Notes under the pieces: model-generated | Databases searched by the model: none | Seen by the model: the letters and a program-made list of their open reading frames with translations, nothing else | What the model was told of the DNA's origin: nothing | Shown here: one piece after another, positions 8,472-16,955 of the stretch | Numbering within the stretch: position 1 is the first letter of the stretch | Layout: the number at the start of each line of letters is the position of its first letter | Made by a program: the position numbers and the translations under genes | From: Paraburkholderia lacunae | GTDB lineage: Bacteria; Pseudomonadota; Gammaproteobacteria; Burkholderiales; Burkholderiaceae | NCBI RefSeq assembly: GCF_003353175.1 | Contig: NZ_QHKS01000006.1 | Location: forward strand, 62,001 to 126,000 | DNA length: 64,000 nt | Direction: 5' to 3'

Positions 8472-9471
8472 TCTGCGCAAATGGGGGATCGGCTCGATCG
8501 AGGCCCTGCTGATACTCCTCATCGCCGTGATGGTGATCGGTCTCGGCGTATCGACGACGACTTTCCTCACGCTGCCCAATCTGTTCGACCTTGTTAACCA
8601 AAGCTCGGTCAATATCATCTTCGCCGTGGGACTGCTGGTTGTGCTCATCGCCGGCGGGATCGACATCTCATTCGCAGTGGGCGCATCCGTGGTCCAGTAT
8701 CTGACGGCGATGACCGTGATGCGGCTCGGTGGCGGCAACTGGGCGATCGGCTTCGTCACGGCCGGCGTGTTCGGTTTTCTGCTTGGCGCCATCAACGCCA
8801 CCATCATCTACAGGTTCCGCATCGTCTCGATTGTGGTGACGATTGCGACCTTCAACGTGTTCTTCGGCGGCTTGATGTTCCTGACCGGCGGCGTATCGAT
8901 TTACGACCTGCCTGACTGGTGGACGCAGCGCGTTTCACTCATCCAGTTGAAGACCTCGAGCGGCATCGCGGATCTCGCACTACCCGTTGCGGTGATGATC
9001 GTCATGGTGGCGGCCACCTGGTTCCTGCTGCGTCGCACGACCACGGGCCGGCAGCTCTACGCTATGGGCGACAACCCGGAGGCAGCCCGCCGCGTCGGCA
9101 TCAACATCGGCACCATGCATTACGTGGCGTTTGGCTGGCTCGGCATGATGGCCGGAATCGCCGGGCTCATGCAGGCCCACTACGTACAGGAGGTGGTGCC
9201 CAACGCGCTGTACGGTCGTGAACTGGACGTGCTGGCCGCTGTGGTTCTCGGCGGCGCGCGACTGGGCGGCGGACGAGGCACGATCCTCGGCGCCATCCTC
9301 GGCATTCTGCTGACCGCCATCACCGCGAACGGGCTGAACCTGCTCGGGATCTCGCCGTACGCGTTCAAGATGATCATCGGCGCCATCATTCTGCTTGCCA
9401 TCACGGTGTCGAGCGGCGGCTTCGCCAGGTTCGTCGGATCGCGGTTCACGCCGCAAAGCGCAAAGGCCTGA
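8464..9471 (+). CDS. Sugar ABC transporter permease 1 (RbsC/FrcC-like)
   Basis: This 335-residue inner-membrane permease of the BPD_transp_2 family has eight to ten hydrophobic segments. The family blocks are visible: IAGGIDISFAVGASV near residue 65 and YAMGDNPEAARRVGINI near residue 200, the cytoplasmic loop that contacts the ATPase. The ATG at 8464 follows GAAGGAGACGTCC and lies inside the end of the ATPase gene, so the two are translationally coupled. It forms the channel with permease 2, whose start is two bases past this stop. Confidence 0.93.
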   Translation: MPDLRKWGIGSIEALLILLIAVMVIGLGVSTTTFLTLPNLFDLVNQSSVNIIFAVGLLVVLIAGGIDISFAVGASVVQYLTAMTVMRLGGGNWAIGFVTAGVFGFLLGAINATIIYRFRIVSIVVTIATFNVFFGGLMFLTGGVSIYDLPDWWTQRVSLIQLKTSSGIADLALPVAVMIVMVAATWFLLRRTTTGRQLYAMGDNPEAARRVGINIGTMHYVAFGWLGMMAGIAGLMQAHYVQEVVPNALYGRELDVLAAVVLGGARLGGGRGTILGAILGILLTAITANGLNLLGISPYAFKMIIGAIILLAITVSSGGFARFVGSRFTPQSAKA

Positions 9472-9473
9472 TC

Positions 9474-10505
9474 ATGAAAATTTCGTCATCCAAACGTTCC
9501 GGCGTACCGTTCGTGCCCGCCGACGTCGTCGGCCTGCTCGGCTTCCTCGCCTTCGTGATCGCGGTCATGAGCTTTGCCTCCGATCGCTTCTTTTCCGCCA
9601 GCACGTTCGTCTCGGTGGCCTTTCAACTGCCGGAACTGGGACTCTTTACGCTCGCGATGCTGATGCCGCTGATCTCGGGCGGCTTCAACCTGGCGGTGAC
9701 CTTCACTGCCAACATCGCCGGCCTGGCGATGGCCTGGGTGATTCATTCGCAAGGTGGCGCAGATGCCGGCGCGGGAGCCATCATTCTCGGGATCGCCGCG
9801 GCACTGGCCACCGGTGCGGCTTCCGGATGGGTGATGGGCGCCATCATTGCGCGAACCGGTGCAAGCCCGATTCTCGTCTCCTTGTCGATGATGATCTTCC
9901 TGCGCGGACTGGGCGAGTTCCTGACCCACGGCGGCGACATTTCCGGATTCCCACCTTTTGTGCGGGAGATGGGCAACGGCGTGTTGCTCGGCGTTCCAGT
10001 GCCGCTGTGGATTTTCGCTGGATGCGCAGCGCTCTGGCACGTCGTGATGACGCGTTCGCGGCTTGGTTTCGCCACGCGCATGATTGGATCCAACCTCGAG
10101 GCAACCCGGTATTCCGGCATCGCCACCACGCGCGCCGTCACGCGAATCTACATGCTGTCCGGTCTCATGTGCGGTGTCGCTGGGGTGGTGATGGCAGCCC
10201 GCTTCAATTCGGTGCGGGTGGGTCATGGCGAAGCGTTCCTGCTGATCGCCGTGCTCGCCTGTTTCCTTGGCCGTGTCGATCCGTTTGGCGGCTTCGGGCG
10301 TGTCGTTCCGGTCGTGATCGCGCTTGTGATCCTGCAGGTGATTGCCTCGGGTCTCAACCTGCTCGGCGCCAACCAGCACCTCGCCACCGCTTTGTGGGGC
10401 GTGTTTCTGCTTGCCGTGATGCTCATCCGTTGGGCGTGGGCGAATGGCTTTTTTCAGTCCTTGGTCCGCAGTCGCGTGACCGCTTCGGGAGGAGTTGCAC
10501 AATGA
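9474..10505 (+). CDS. Sugar ABC transporter permease 2
   Basis: This 343-residue inner-membrane permease is homologous to permease 1, with the blocks LISGGFNLAVTFTANIAG (about residue 63) and ATRMIGSNLEATRYSGI (about 200). Having two different permeases suggests a heterodimeric channel rather than the RbsC homodimer. Its stop codon overlaps the start of the epimerase gene (ATGA at 10502-10505). Confidence 0.92.
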   Translation: MKISSSKRSGVPFVPADVVGLLGFLAFVIAVMSFASDRFFSASTFVSVAFQLPELGLFTLAMLMPLISGGFNLAVTFTANIAGLAMAWVIHSQGGADAGAGAIILGIAAALATGAASGWVMGAIIARTGASPILVSLSMMIFLRGLGEFLTHGGDISGFPPFVREMGNGVLLGVPVPLWIFAGCAALWHVVMTRSRLGFATRMIGSNLEATRYSGIATTRAVTRIYMLSGLMCGVAGVVMAARFNSVRVGHGEAFLLIAVLACFLGRVDPFGGFGRVVPVVIALVILQVIASGLNLLGANQHLATALWGVFLLAVMLIRWAWANGFFQSLVRSRVTASGGVAQ

Positions 10506-11377
10506 ATCCGTTAGGTGTTCACGCATTGGTCTGGGCCGGCGATCTGACGCCGGAGTCGACCCGCAAGGTCATCACCCAGACCAAAGCCGCCGGTTTCGAC
10601 CTCGTCGAACTGTCGCTGCACGGACCCAAGGTCATGGACCTCGCGATGACTCGCGACCTTCTTCAGGAGCATGAACTCAAGGTGGGCTGCTCGCGCGGCC
10701 TCACGCTGGATGCCGACGTTTCCAGCGATGATCCGGCGACGGTCGCACGCGGTCTCGCGTTGCTGGAAGAGGGCATCAGCATCACCGCGGAACTGGGGGG
10801 CGGTTACTTCGGCGGCATCCTGTACGGCGCAATGGCGAAGTATGGGCAACCGCTTACCGCGCGGGGGCGGCGCAATGCGGTGGATTCGCTCAAGCGCATC
10901 GCCGACTTCGCACTGAAGAAGAACATCACCCTTGGGCTCGAAGTGGTGAATCGCTATGAGAGCAACCTGCTCAATACGGCATCGCAAGCGCTCGCCATGC
11001 TGGATGACGTTGGCGCGCCGAATGTCGTCGTTCATCTCGACACCTATCACATGAACATCGAGGAATCGGACTTCATGCAGCCGGTGCTGGCGTGCGGAAA
11101 ACATTTGGGCTACGTTCATATCGGCGAAAGCAATCGGGGTTATCTCGGCTCCGGGACCATCGACTTTGCGCAGTTCTTCCATGCGCTTGCGATGATCGAC
11201 TACCAAGGCGTCGTCACGTTCGAGAGCTTCTCTTCCACCGTCGTGAACGAGCAGTTGTCCAACGCCTTGGCGATCTGGCGAAACCTGTGGGACGACAGCA
11301 TGGATCTGGCAATCCATGCGCAGACATTCATGGCTGGCGGCATCAACGCGGCAGCCAAAGCAAAGGCTCACCATTAG
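10502..11377 (+). CDS. Sugar phosphate isomerase/epimerase, D-tagatose 3-epimerase-like
   Basis: This is a 291-residue TIM-barrel enzyme of the AP endonuclease family 2 fold. The four expected metal ligands of D-tagatose/D-psicose 3-epimerases are visible in order: Glu in TLGLEVVNRYE, Asp in VVHLDTYHMN, His in LGYVHIGES and Glu in VVTFESF. These enzymes epimerise free ketoses at C3 with Mn2+ or Co2+. Its place as last gene of the transport operon, with ATGA coupling to permease 2, suggests it converts the imported sugar. A related role such as a hydroxypyruvate-isomerase-like enzyme cannot be excluded. Confidence 0.88.
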   Translation: MNPLGVHALVWAGDLTPESTRKVITQTKAAGFDLVELSLHGPKVMDLAMTRDLLQEHELKVGCSRGLTLDADVSSDDPATVARGLALLEEGISITAELGGGYFGGILYGAMAKYGQPLTARGRRNAVDSLKRIADFALKKNITLGLEVVNRYESNLLNTASQALAMLDDVGAPNVVVHLDTYHMNIEESDFMQPVLACGKHLGYVHIGESNRGYLGSGTIDFAQFFHALAMIDYQGVVTFESFSSTVVNEQLSNALAIWRNLWDDSMDLAIHAQTFMAGGINAAAKAKAHH

Positions 11378-11380
11378 GGC

Positions 11381-11414
11381 GTTTGCGCCGCCGTGCTGGG
11401 CGCGCGGCGCAAAC
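11381..11414 (+). terminator. Long hairpin after the transport operon
   Basis: An 11-bp perfect stem (GTTTGCGCCGC / GCGGCGCAAAC) with a 12-base loop begins three bases after the epimerase stop. There is no T-run, so it may protect the 3' end or weaken read-through into the kinase gene rather than act as an intrinsic terminator. Confidence 0.55.
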
Positions 11415-11502
11415 CAGGAAGTCCAACCTCTGCACATCTTGCAGCCCGCCCCGGCGAGACATCCGTGCAAAGCGTGACCTGTCTCGCTGCCCAGCACGCC
11501 TT

Positions 11503-11520
11503 TCCCAAATCCATTTAGGA
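11503..11520. promoter_or_regulatory. LacI-type operator 3, before the kinase gene
   Basis: TCCCAAATCCATTTAGGA matches the reverse complement of operator 2 at 15 of 18 positions, including the whole 12-base AAATCCATTTAG core. It ends eight bases before the ATG of the kinase gene, so repressor bound here would block expression of the kinase separately from the transport operon. Confidence 0.65.
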
Positions 11521-11528
11521 CTGTCCTG

Positions 11529-12149
11529 ATGATCGAGGATCACTTTATTGTTCGGCTGCAGCAGCTTGTCGCTGACGGTCGGCGCCGCATCCTTGGGCTG
11601 GTCGGTGCGCCGGGCGCCGGTAAATCGACGCTGGCGCAGGCCATTCTCGACGCACTGCCAGGCCGCGCGGTTGTCGTGCCGATGGACGGGTTTCATCTTG
11701 CGAACGTCGAACTCGAGCGTCTTGGCCGCGCGTCCCGCAAGGGTGCTGAGGATACGTTCGACAGTGCGGGTTACGTTGCCTTGCTGGGCCGTTTGCGTGC
11801 ACAACGTCACGACGAATGTATCTACGCCCCAACGTTTCGCCGCGAGATCGAGGAACCCGTTGCCGGGGCCATCCCGGTCATGCCGGACACGCCGCTGGTC
11901 GTGACCGAAGGCAACTATCTATTGTTGGAGCACGGACACTGGAAGGGCGTTCGTGAACTGCTCGACGAAGCATGGTATGTCGATGTCGATCCGGCGTTGC
12001 GGAGGAAGCGGCTGGTTGGCCGCCATATGATGTTCGGCCGTGATGAAGACGCTGCCAGAAACTGGGTTCAGCAAACTGACGAGGTCAACGCGGTCTTGAT
12101 TGAGTCGACGCGAGCGCGCGCCGATCTGGTTTTCCAATGGCCGTCGTAG
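11529..12149 (+). CDS. P-loop sugar/nucleoside kinase-like protein (FrcK/YggC type)
   Basis: This 206-residue protein has Walker A GAPGAGKST near residue 25, PMDGFHL near residue 52 and the conserved TEGNYLLLE block near residue 126. These are features of the uridine kinase/pantothenate kinase superfamily that also includes FrcK of rhizobial fructose transport operons. A cognate LacI-type operator sits just upstream, so it belongs to the same regulon as the transporter and epimerase. The obvious hypothesis is phosphorylation of the imported sugar or its epimer. Its real substrate is not shown by sequence. Confidence 0.82.
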   Translation: MIEDHFIVRLQQLVADGRRRILGLVGAPGAGKSTLAQAILDALPGRAVVVPMDGFHLANVELERLGRASRKGAEDTFDSAGYVALLGRLRAQRHDECIYAPTFRREIEEPVAGAIPVMPDTPLVVTEGNYLLLEHGHWKGVRELLDEAWYVDVDPALRRKRLVGRHMMFGRDEDAARNWVQQTDEVNAVLIESTRARADLVFQWPS

Positions 12150-12571
12150 CGCGGCGTCCTGTCAAGCAGTGGTCAGTGACGGTTGCTGGAATGCCGGCCG
12201 TTGACGGCCGAATCACTGAACGCGTTTCTGCGCCTTTGGCAATCTCGCAGCGATAGTTTCAGACGGATCATGGGTGGCGGGAAAAATTGATTTCGGAATA
12301 TGATGCGAAGATTCGTGTGCACCCGTAGCGTACCTTCTGCTTCCCGGGTGGCTATAGCGATGTCCCGCGGGCATGACCAGGATCGGGAACAAGTGTCGTA
12401 AGAGCGGGTTCCTTACCGGCTCTTACATGCCTTCCTGGTCAGCGGGTTACCATACTAACTTTGCAAATGGGCCGACCAGATTCATGTGCCAGTCCTCTCG
12501 CGTGCGGGTCGACGAAGGATGGCAGAAACACGTCGCCCCATCTACCGTAGATTTTCCAGCCGGAGCCAGTT
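12150..12571. other. 422-base intergenic region with inverted repeats
   Basis: No convincing coding region was found here. A 7-bp palindromic hairpin (CGGCCGT / ACGGCCG) at 12195-12210 follows the kinase gene. A larger nested structure at 12364-12446 is listed separately. The rest probably holds the promoter of the EAL-HDOD gene. Confidence 0.6.
12364..12446 (+). ncRNA. Nested inverted-repeat element, possible structured leader or small RNA
   Basis: Three stems nest on one axis: CCCGC with GCGGG (5 bp), TGACCAGGA with TCCTGGTCA (9 bp, perfect), and GTAAGAGC with GCTCTTAC (8 bp, perfect). The element lies 126 bases upstream of the EAL-HDOD gene on the same strand. It does not match the conserved bases I know for c-di-GMP riboswitches. 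It could be a leader structure, a small RNA or a DNA-level site; the class is unknown. Confidence 0.4.
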
Positions 12572-13810
12572 TTGATCAGCGTACCCGTCGAGGCCGTAGC
12601 GCCAGGTGACACGGCTGTGTTTGTGGCGCGTCAACCGATTATGGATCGGGCCGGTCGCGTTGTCGCGTACGAACTTCTGTTCAGGGACGGGCCTACCGGT
12701 GTGGGCCGGATCGACGACGACCTGCGCTGCACGACAGCGGTGGTGGAGCGCGCAGTGGGCTCGATCGGTCTCGAGCGGCTGGTCGGGAACAAGGCCGCCT
12801 TTCTTAACTGCCCACACGATTTTCTGTTCTCGAACTACCCCGATGTGCTGCCGGCTTCACGTTTCGTCCTGGAGATACTGGAGTCGGTCGAACCGAGTTC
12901 GGCCCTCGCGCGGCGATGCAGCGAGTTACGAGGCGCGGGCTTCCAGCTGGCGCTGGACGACGTCAGGACCATGACCGGCGATATTCGGTGGTTTCTTCCG
13001 TCCGTCGACATCGTCAAGATCGACTGGCCGTTCGTGGAGCGCGCCGAATTGCCGGAGCTGGTCAGCCAGCTCAAACGTGCGGGAAAGGTCGTGCTTGCCG
13101 AGAAGGTCGAGCAAGCGGAGGACGCGGAACTTGCCCGCCACCTCGGCTGTGATCTGCTGCAGGGCTATTATTTCGCGAAGCCGCAGATTCTTTCCGGCAA
13201 GCGCTCGATGCCCCCGGTGAAGGCCATCCTTCATGTGTTCGATCTGGTCGGCAGCGATGCCCCGTTGGATAGTATTGCCCGGGCGCTGAAAGAGACGCCC
13301 ATGCTGGTCGCCCAACTGTTGCGGCTGGCAAACAGCAGCGAACAGCCTAACGGTAAAGCGGAGCGCATTTCGTCGCTGAAGCAGGCTCTCTCGATAGCCG
13401 GCAGCAGCAGGCTTCTGCAGTGGTGCGGACTTCTGCTTTACGCTAACCGGGACGGGCTTCCGGTCGATGAAGATCCGCTCGCCTTGCTCGCACAGCGACG
13501 GGCACATTTCATGGAACAGGCGATCGACGCGATGACGGACGGACCGCGTTCGCTGGTGGCCACGGCCTATCTTACGGGCATGTTGTCGCTACTCCATGTG
13601 GCCTGTCACATGGAACTGCGCGCCTTTGTCGATGAGTTACCCGTTTCTGATTCCATCCGCGAGGCCATCCTGAACGGTGACGGCGTACTCGGCGAGCTGC
13701 TGTCGATTGCTGCGCTGCTCGAACGGGGCGATGCGGCCGCGGCGACTGTGAGGCTTCAACGGCTGGTGGCCTCTCCCGCAGAGCTTCAGAAGATCATCGA
13801 GTGTTATTGA
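12572..13810 (+). CDS. EAL and HDOD domain signalling protein (YuxH/CdgJ type)
   Basis: This 412-residue cytoplasmic protein has an EAL domain (about residues 15-205) followed by an HDOD domain (about 200-400). Most EAL catalytic landmarks are present in variant form: YELLFR for EALxR, FLNCP, LEILES, ALDDV, VKID, LAEKVE and LLQGYYFAKP. Phosphodiesterase activity against c-di-GMP is possible, although members of this architecture are often degenerate and act through protein contacts. It sits convergent to the MotAB-like cluster and within 7 kb of a diguanylate cyclase, consistent with control of motility or surface behaviour. Confidence 0.88.
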   Translation: MISVPVEAVAPGDTAVFVARQPIMDRAGRVVAYELLFRDGPTGVGRIDDDLRCTTAVVERAVGSIGLERLVGNKAAFLNCPHDFLFSNYPDVLPASRFVLEILESVEPSSALARRCSELRGAGFQLALDDVRTMTGDIRWFLPSVDIVKIDWPFVERAELPELVSQLKRAGKVVLAEKVEQAEDAELARHLGCDLLQGYYFAKPQILSGKRSMPPVKAILHVFDLVGSDAPLDSIARALKETPMLVAQLLRLANSSEQPNGKAERISSLKQALSIAGSSRLLQWCGLLLYANRDGLPVDEDPLALLAQRRAHFMEQAIDAMTDGPRSLVATAYLTGMLSLLHVACHMELRAFVDELPVSDSIREAILNGDGVLGELLSIAALLERGDAAAATVRLQRLVASPAELQKIIECY

Positions 13811-13877
13811 CATGCGGATCGAACACACGACGACCGGGGTGCTCAAGCTCGCGGTCTACCGACCAGTCTGAGGCGAC

Positions 13878-14633
13878 TCAATATTCCACGAGGATGGTCA
13901 CGCGGCGATTCGCAGCTCGCGCTGCCGGCGCGTCTCCGATGATCAAGGGAAAGTTATCGGCCCGGCCGATCGCGGCCATCCTGTGCGCTTCGATCCCTTT
14001 GTCGGCAAAGAATCGAACCACGGCGCCTGCCCGTGCCGACGACAGTTCCCAGTTGGATTCGTATTTCGCGGTTGATATCGGCAGACTGTCCGTGTGACCT
14101 TCTACGAGGATGTTGTTCTTTGAGTGGTCGCGCAGCACCACGGCGACCTGGTTCAACACGTCGAAAGATTCCGGCAACAAACGCGCGTCGCCCGAATTGA
14201 ACAAAACCTTCGCGTTGATTGCGATTTCAACGCCCTGTGTGGCATTCGAAATCGTAATCTGCTGTTTCTCTCGAAGCGGTTCTAACAACGAAAGAAGCTG
14301 CCTTCTTGCGGCATCCGGCGCTGCGGGCGCGGCAACAGCAGCGTCGGCACTAGCGGCGCCCTTCATTTCCTTTACCGCGTGACGTTCGAGAGTCTTTATT
14401 TCAAGCTCTCTATTTTTCGCCAACTGCAGCGCATAGAGCGCAAGGAACAACACCATGAGCGTGGTGATGAGGTCGGCGTAGGAAATCAGCCAGCGCCCGG
14501 ATTGCTCCTCCTCGGCATCGTCGCCTTTCTGATAGCCGGCTTTATCTGACGCAAGGCGCTTGTTACCCAAGGAGGTGTTCATACACGAGACGTCTGTTTC
14601 CAGATTACGTTTGAATGGGCGTCCAGGCAACAT
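13878..14633 (-). CDS. MotB/OmpA-like motor protein
   Basis: This is a 251-residue MotB-type protein. It has a charged N-terminal stretch, one membrane helix with the proton-carrying aspartate motif (SYADLITTLMVLFLALYALQ, about residues 51-70), a linker, and a C-terminal OmpA-type peptidoglycan-binding domain (ILVEGHTDSLPI; SSARAGAVVRFF). It should form a stator with the MotA-like protein encoded just upstream (21-base gap). An ATG at 14582 would remove 17 N-terminal residues and is equally possible. No flagellar genes are nearby, so this may be an auxiliary or non-flagellar motor. Confidence 0.87.
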   Translation of the reverse strand: MLPGRPFKRNLETDVSCMNTSLGNKRLASDKAGYQKGDDAEEEQSGRWLISYADLITTLMVLFLALYALQLAKNRELEIKTLERHAVKEMKGAASADAAVAAPAAPDAARRQLLSLLEPLREKQQITISNATQGVEIAINAKVLFNSGDARLLPESFDVLNQVAVVLRDHSKNNILVEGHTDSLPISTAKYESNWELSSARAGAVVRFFADKGIEAHRMAAIGRADNFPLIIGDAPAARAANRRVTILVEY

Positions 14634-14654
14634 TCGCCAACCGGGCGAGACCGG

Positions 14655-15419
14655 TTATCCCAGCAACTCAGCCGATCTTTCGCGGACGTCGCCCGCCAGC
14701 CTGGTTTCGATCGTGTGGGGCGACTCCTTGCGTGATATCGCGAGCAGGCCGTCGACGTATAAGCGCCTGAAGCGCAACTCGCTATCCACCTGCGCCCTTA
14801 TCTTTCCGTACAACGGCAGAAAGACCAGGTTGGCCAACGCGAGGCCGTAAAGCGTAGCTACAAAAGCGACGGCGATACCTTGCCCGAGCTGCGCGGGCTC
14901 GAGCATATGGCCTGTGACCTGAATGAGGCCGAGCACGGCCCCGAGGATCCCGAACGTCGGCGCGTAGCCGCCTGCCTGCTGCCATATCCGCGCAGCCGCC
15001 ATGTGATTGCGCTCATACGCATCGAGTTCTCTTTGCAAGGCGTCTTCGAGCACGGCGGTCGATACGCCGTTTGCCAGAAGCTCCAAGCCTCTTTTGGCAA
15101 AAGGATTGATTCCGCCGGCCTCTATCGACTCGAACACCAGCATGCCGTTCAGTTTCGCCTGATCGCCCCACTCGAGCAGGACGGACAAGCTTTCCCGGTC
15201 GACCTGCCGCGCTTTCACAAAAGCCAGGCGCAACTGCTTGATGCCGTCATAAAACCTTGCCCAGGTATTCTGGATCATCACCGCGCCGAGGGTCCCGCCC
15301 AGGACGATGACAAATGCCTCCAGCTGAAAAAGGGAGGTGAAGTGCCCACCCTCGAGCGAGAATCCGGCAACGATGGCGGTCACGCCGAACAACGCGCCAA
15401 ATAGCGTCAAAAGATCCAT
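14655..15419 (-). CDS. MotA/TolQ/ExbB-type proton channel protein (MotA-like)
   Basis: This 254-residue membrane protein has the MotA pattern: two N-terminal helices (LLTLFGALFGVTAIVAGFSL; FVIVLGGTLGAVMI), a large cytoplasmic loop with FVKARQVDRESLSVLLEWGD, and two C-terminal helices (YAPTFGILGAVLGLIQVTGH; LGQGIAVAFVATLYGLALAN). The start at 15419 follows GAGAGGATGT; a longer frame begins at 15455. It pairs with the MotB-like protein and lies 71 bases downstream of a cyclic-nucleotide-binding protein with a FliG-like tail, all on one strand. The channel would couple proton flow to movement. Confidence 0.9.
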   Translation of the reverse strand: MDLLTLFGALFGVTAIVAGFSLEGGHFTSLFQLEAFVIVLGGTLGAVMIQNTWARFYDGIKQLRLAFVKARQVDRESLSVLLEWGDQAKLNGMLVFESIEAGGINPFAKRGLELLANGVSTAVLEDALQRELDAYERNHMAAARIWQQAGGYAPTFGILGAVLGLIQVTGHMLEPAQLGQGIAVAFVATLYGLALANLVFLPLYGKIRAQVDSELRFRRLYVDGLLAISRKESPHTIETRLAGDVRERSAELLG

Positions 15420-15490
15420 ACATCCTCTCGAACGGCTGCCCCAGCCATTGGACACGAAGCGAAAACAGCGTGTTGTCCGTGTACCGGGTG

Positions 15491-16735
15491 TCAGGCATCC
15501 AGCCTGGAAAGCGGCGCTGGATTGGCCGCCGGAGATTTGATCGCTCGCACGGTCTCGAGGAAGCGCAGCTCGATCTCGGCAATTTCGATCGGATCGATCT
15601 TGATGTCACGCCGCATGACCCACGACACTTCCTTTTTTCTAGCCTCGGTCATCACCGAAAGCAGGCGCTCGGCGACAGGCTGATCCGTCAGGGTGGAGAG
15701 CAGTTTCGCGAGGTCGTAGGTATCGAAAGCGCTCACGGCTTCGAACAAGGCTCGCTGGTCGACAAACTCCAGATCGTCCAGCGATTTCAGGTCGCCCGGC
15801 GCACGGGAATTTCGCCGGGAAAAATACGTGACGCCCTTTTCCTCGACGTAATTCAATACCTTGGTCTTGCGAAACGCGAAGATGTCTTCGGCAATTTCCC
15901 CGTGGGAGAGCTTGTTGAGAATCAGCTTCTTCTCGACGCCGATCAGGGCTTCCAGGTCGGCCAGTTCGATCAGTTCCAGTTCACTGCCGATCGAGATGTC
16001 GAGATCGTGGTCCGCCACCTGCTGAGCCCGCTCCGTGATCCGTACAGGATCGAACGTGACAAGCTGGCGGCTCGTTGCGCCGTCCTGCGCTGAATAGCGC
16101 GCCGAGGTGTTGTTCAGGCGCTCGGATCCGCCCGGTGCGAGCGTAACGAGGTTGAGTTTCTCCATCCGCTTGAGTATGGCCATCACATGCGGACGGGAAT
16201 GGCCTGCGATCGCGTGGCACTTCTTGATGACGTCGGGCAAGGGCACCGAGCATTCTTCGCCTTGAGCGCGGCGCATGCGTCCATCCAGTCTGTCCGTGTT
16301 CTCGTTACCCGCCATCAGCGCCAGAACGTGAGCATACGAGAGCACCCCAGGCAGGAAATCCGCATGCGTATAGGTGGCAAGGACATCGTCCTTCTTCTTC
16401 GCCCGCCGAATCAGGGTGCGCACGATATGGCGAAGCAGCGGCGATACGCGCTCGAGCTCCTCTTCCACCACGTTTGCCGCGATGACGGTCAATTGACAGA
16501 AGCTAAGCGCTTTCGCGGTGTGCGCTCGCGGTTCGGCCGGCAACAAAGCCGCTTCGCCGAAAAACTCGCCCTTTCCCAGCGTGGCAAGAATGACCTTCTT
16601 TTCGTCGCATTGCGTGGAGATTTCGACTTTGCCGTCGGCGATGACGTAGATAACGGCGTCGCCCGCGAAGCCTTCGGAATAGATGATTTCGCCCGGAGCC
16701 GCTGTCCGCGACCATGGCGATCGTTGATGGTTCAA
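15491..16735 (-). CDS. Cyclic-nucleotide-binding protein with FliG-like C-terminal region
   Basis: This is a 414-residue protein. Residues 10-100 form a cNMP-binding domain with a canonical cassette (GEFFGEAALLPAEPRAHTAK). Residues 160-205 resemble a Crp-type helix-turn-helix (SRPHVMAILKRMEKLNLV). Residues 320-400 read like the C-terminal domain of the flagellar rotor protein FliG: FVDQRALFEAVSAFDTYDLA, a leucine-rich repeat, then ERLLSVMTEARKKEVSWVMR and IEIAEIELRFLETVRAIK. The FliG match is by eye and needs a profile search. As first gene of a cluster with MotA and MotB it is a candidate cAMP- or cGMP-responsive rotor or stator regulator. Confidence 0.78.
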   Translation of the reverse strand: MNHQRSPWSRTAAPGEIIYSEGFAGDAVIYVIADGKVEISTQCDEKKVILATLGKGEFFGEAALLPAEPRAHTAKALSFCQLTVIAANVVEEELERVSPLLRHIVRTLIRRAKKKDDVLATYTHADFLPGVLSYAHVLALMAGNENTDRLDGRMRRAQGEECSVPLPDVIKKCHAIAGHSRPHVMAILKRMEKLNLVTLAPGGSERLNNTSARYSAQDGATSRQLVTFDPVRITERAQQVADHDLDISIGSELELIELADLEALIGVEKKLILNKLSHGEIAEDIFAFRKTKVLNYVEEKGVTYFSRRNSRAPGDLKSLDDLEFVDQRALFEAVSAFDTYDLAKLLSTLTDQPVAERLLSVMTEARKKEVSWVMRRDIKIDPIEIAEIELRFLETVRAIKSPAANPAPLSRLDA

Positions 16736-16955
16736 GATTCATTCCCCCGAAGAGCTATTTCCTCGTTCAGCCCGCGCCTTCCCGAGGCGCGAGGCTGTCC
16801 GATGGTCCCGATTTGTTTGACTGTATAACGACATGCAGGACGCAAACCTTTAGCTCTAGCACGCGCGAACGATCAGGCGTGGTGGCGTCATGCAGACTGA
16901 CTGGCGCAAACGTTTGGCGCGAGAGAAGGGGGCGCCAAAGCCGTTGCGTCGCGCA

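Noticed and set aside
12364..12446. Possible c-di-GMP riboswitch before the EAL-HDOD gene
   Set aside because: The conserved bases known for class I or II c-di-GMP riboswitches are not seen; only the stems are supported, so it is listed as an unclassified element.
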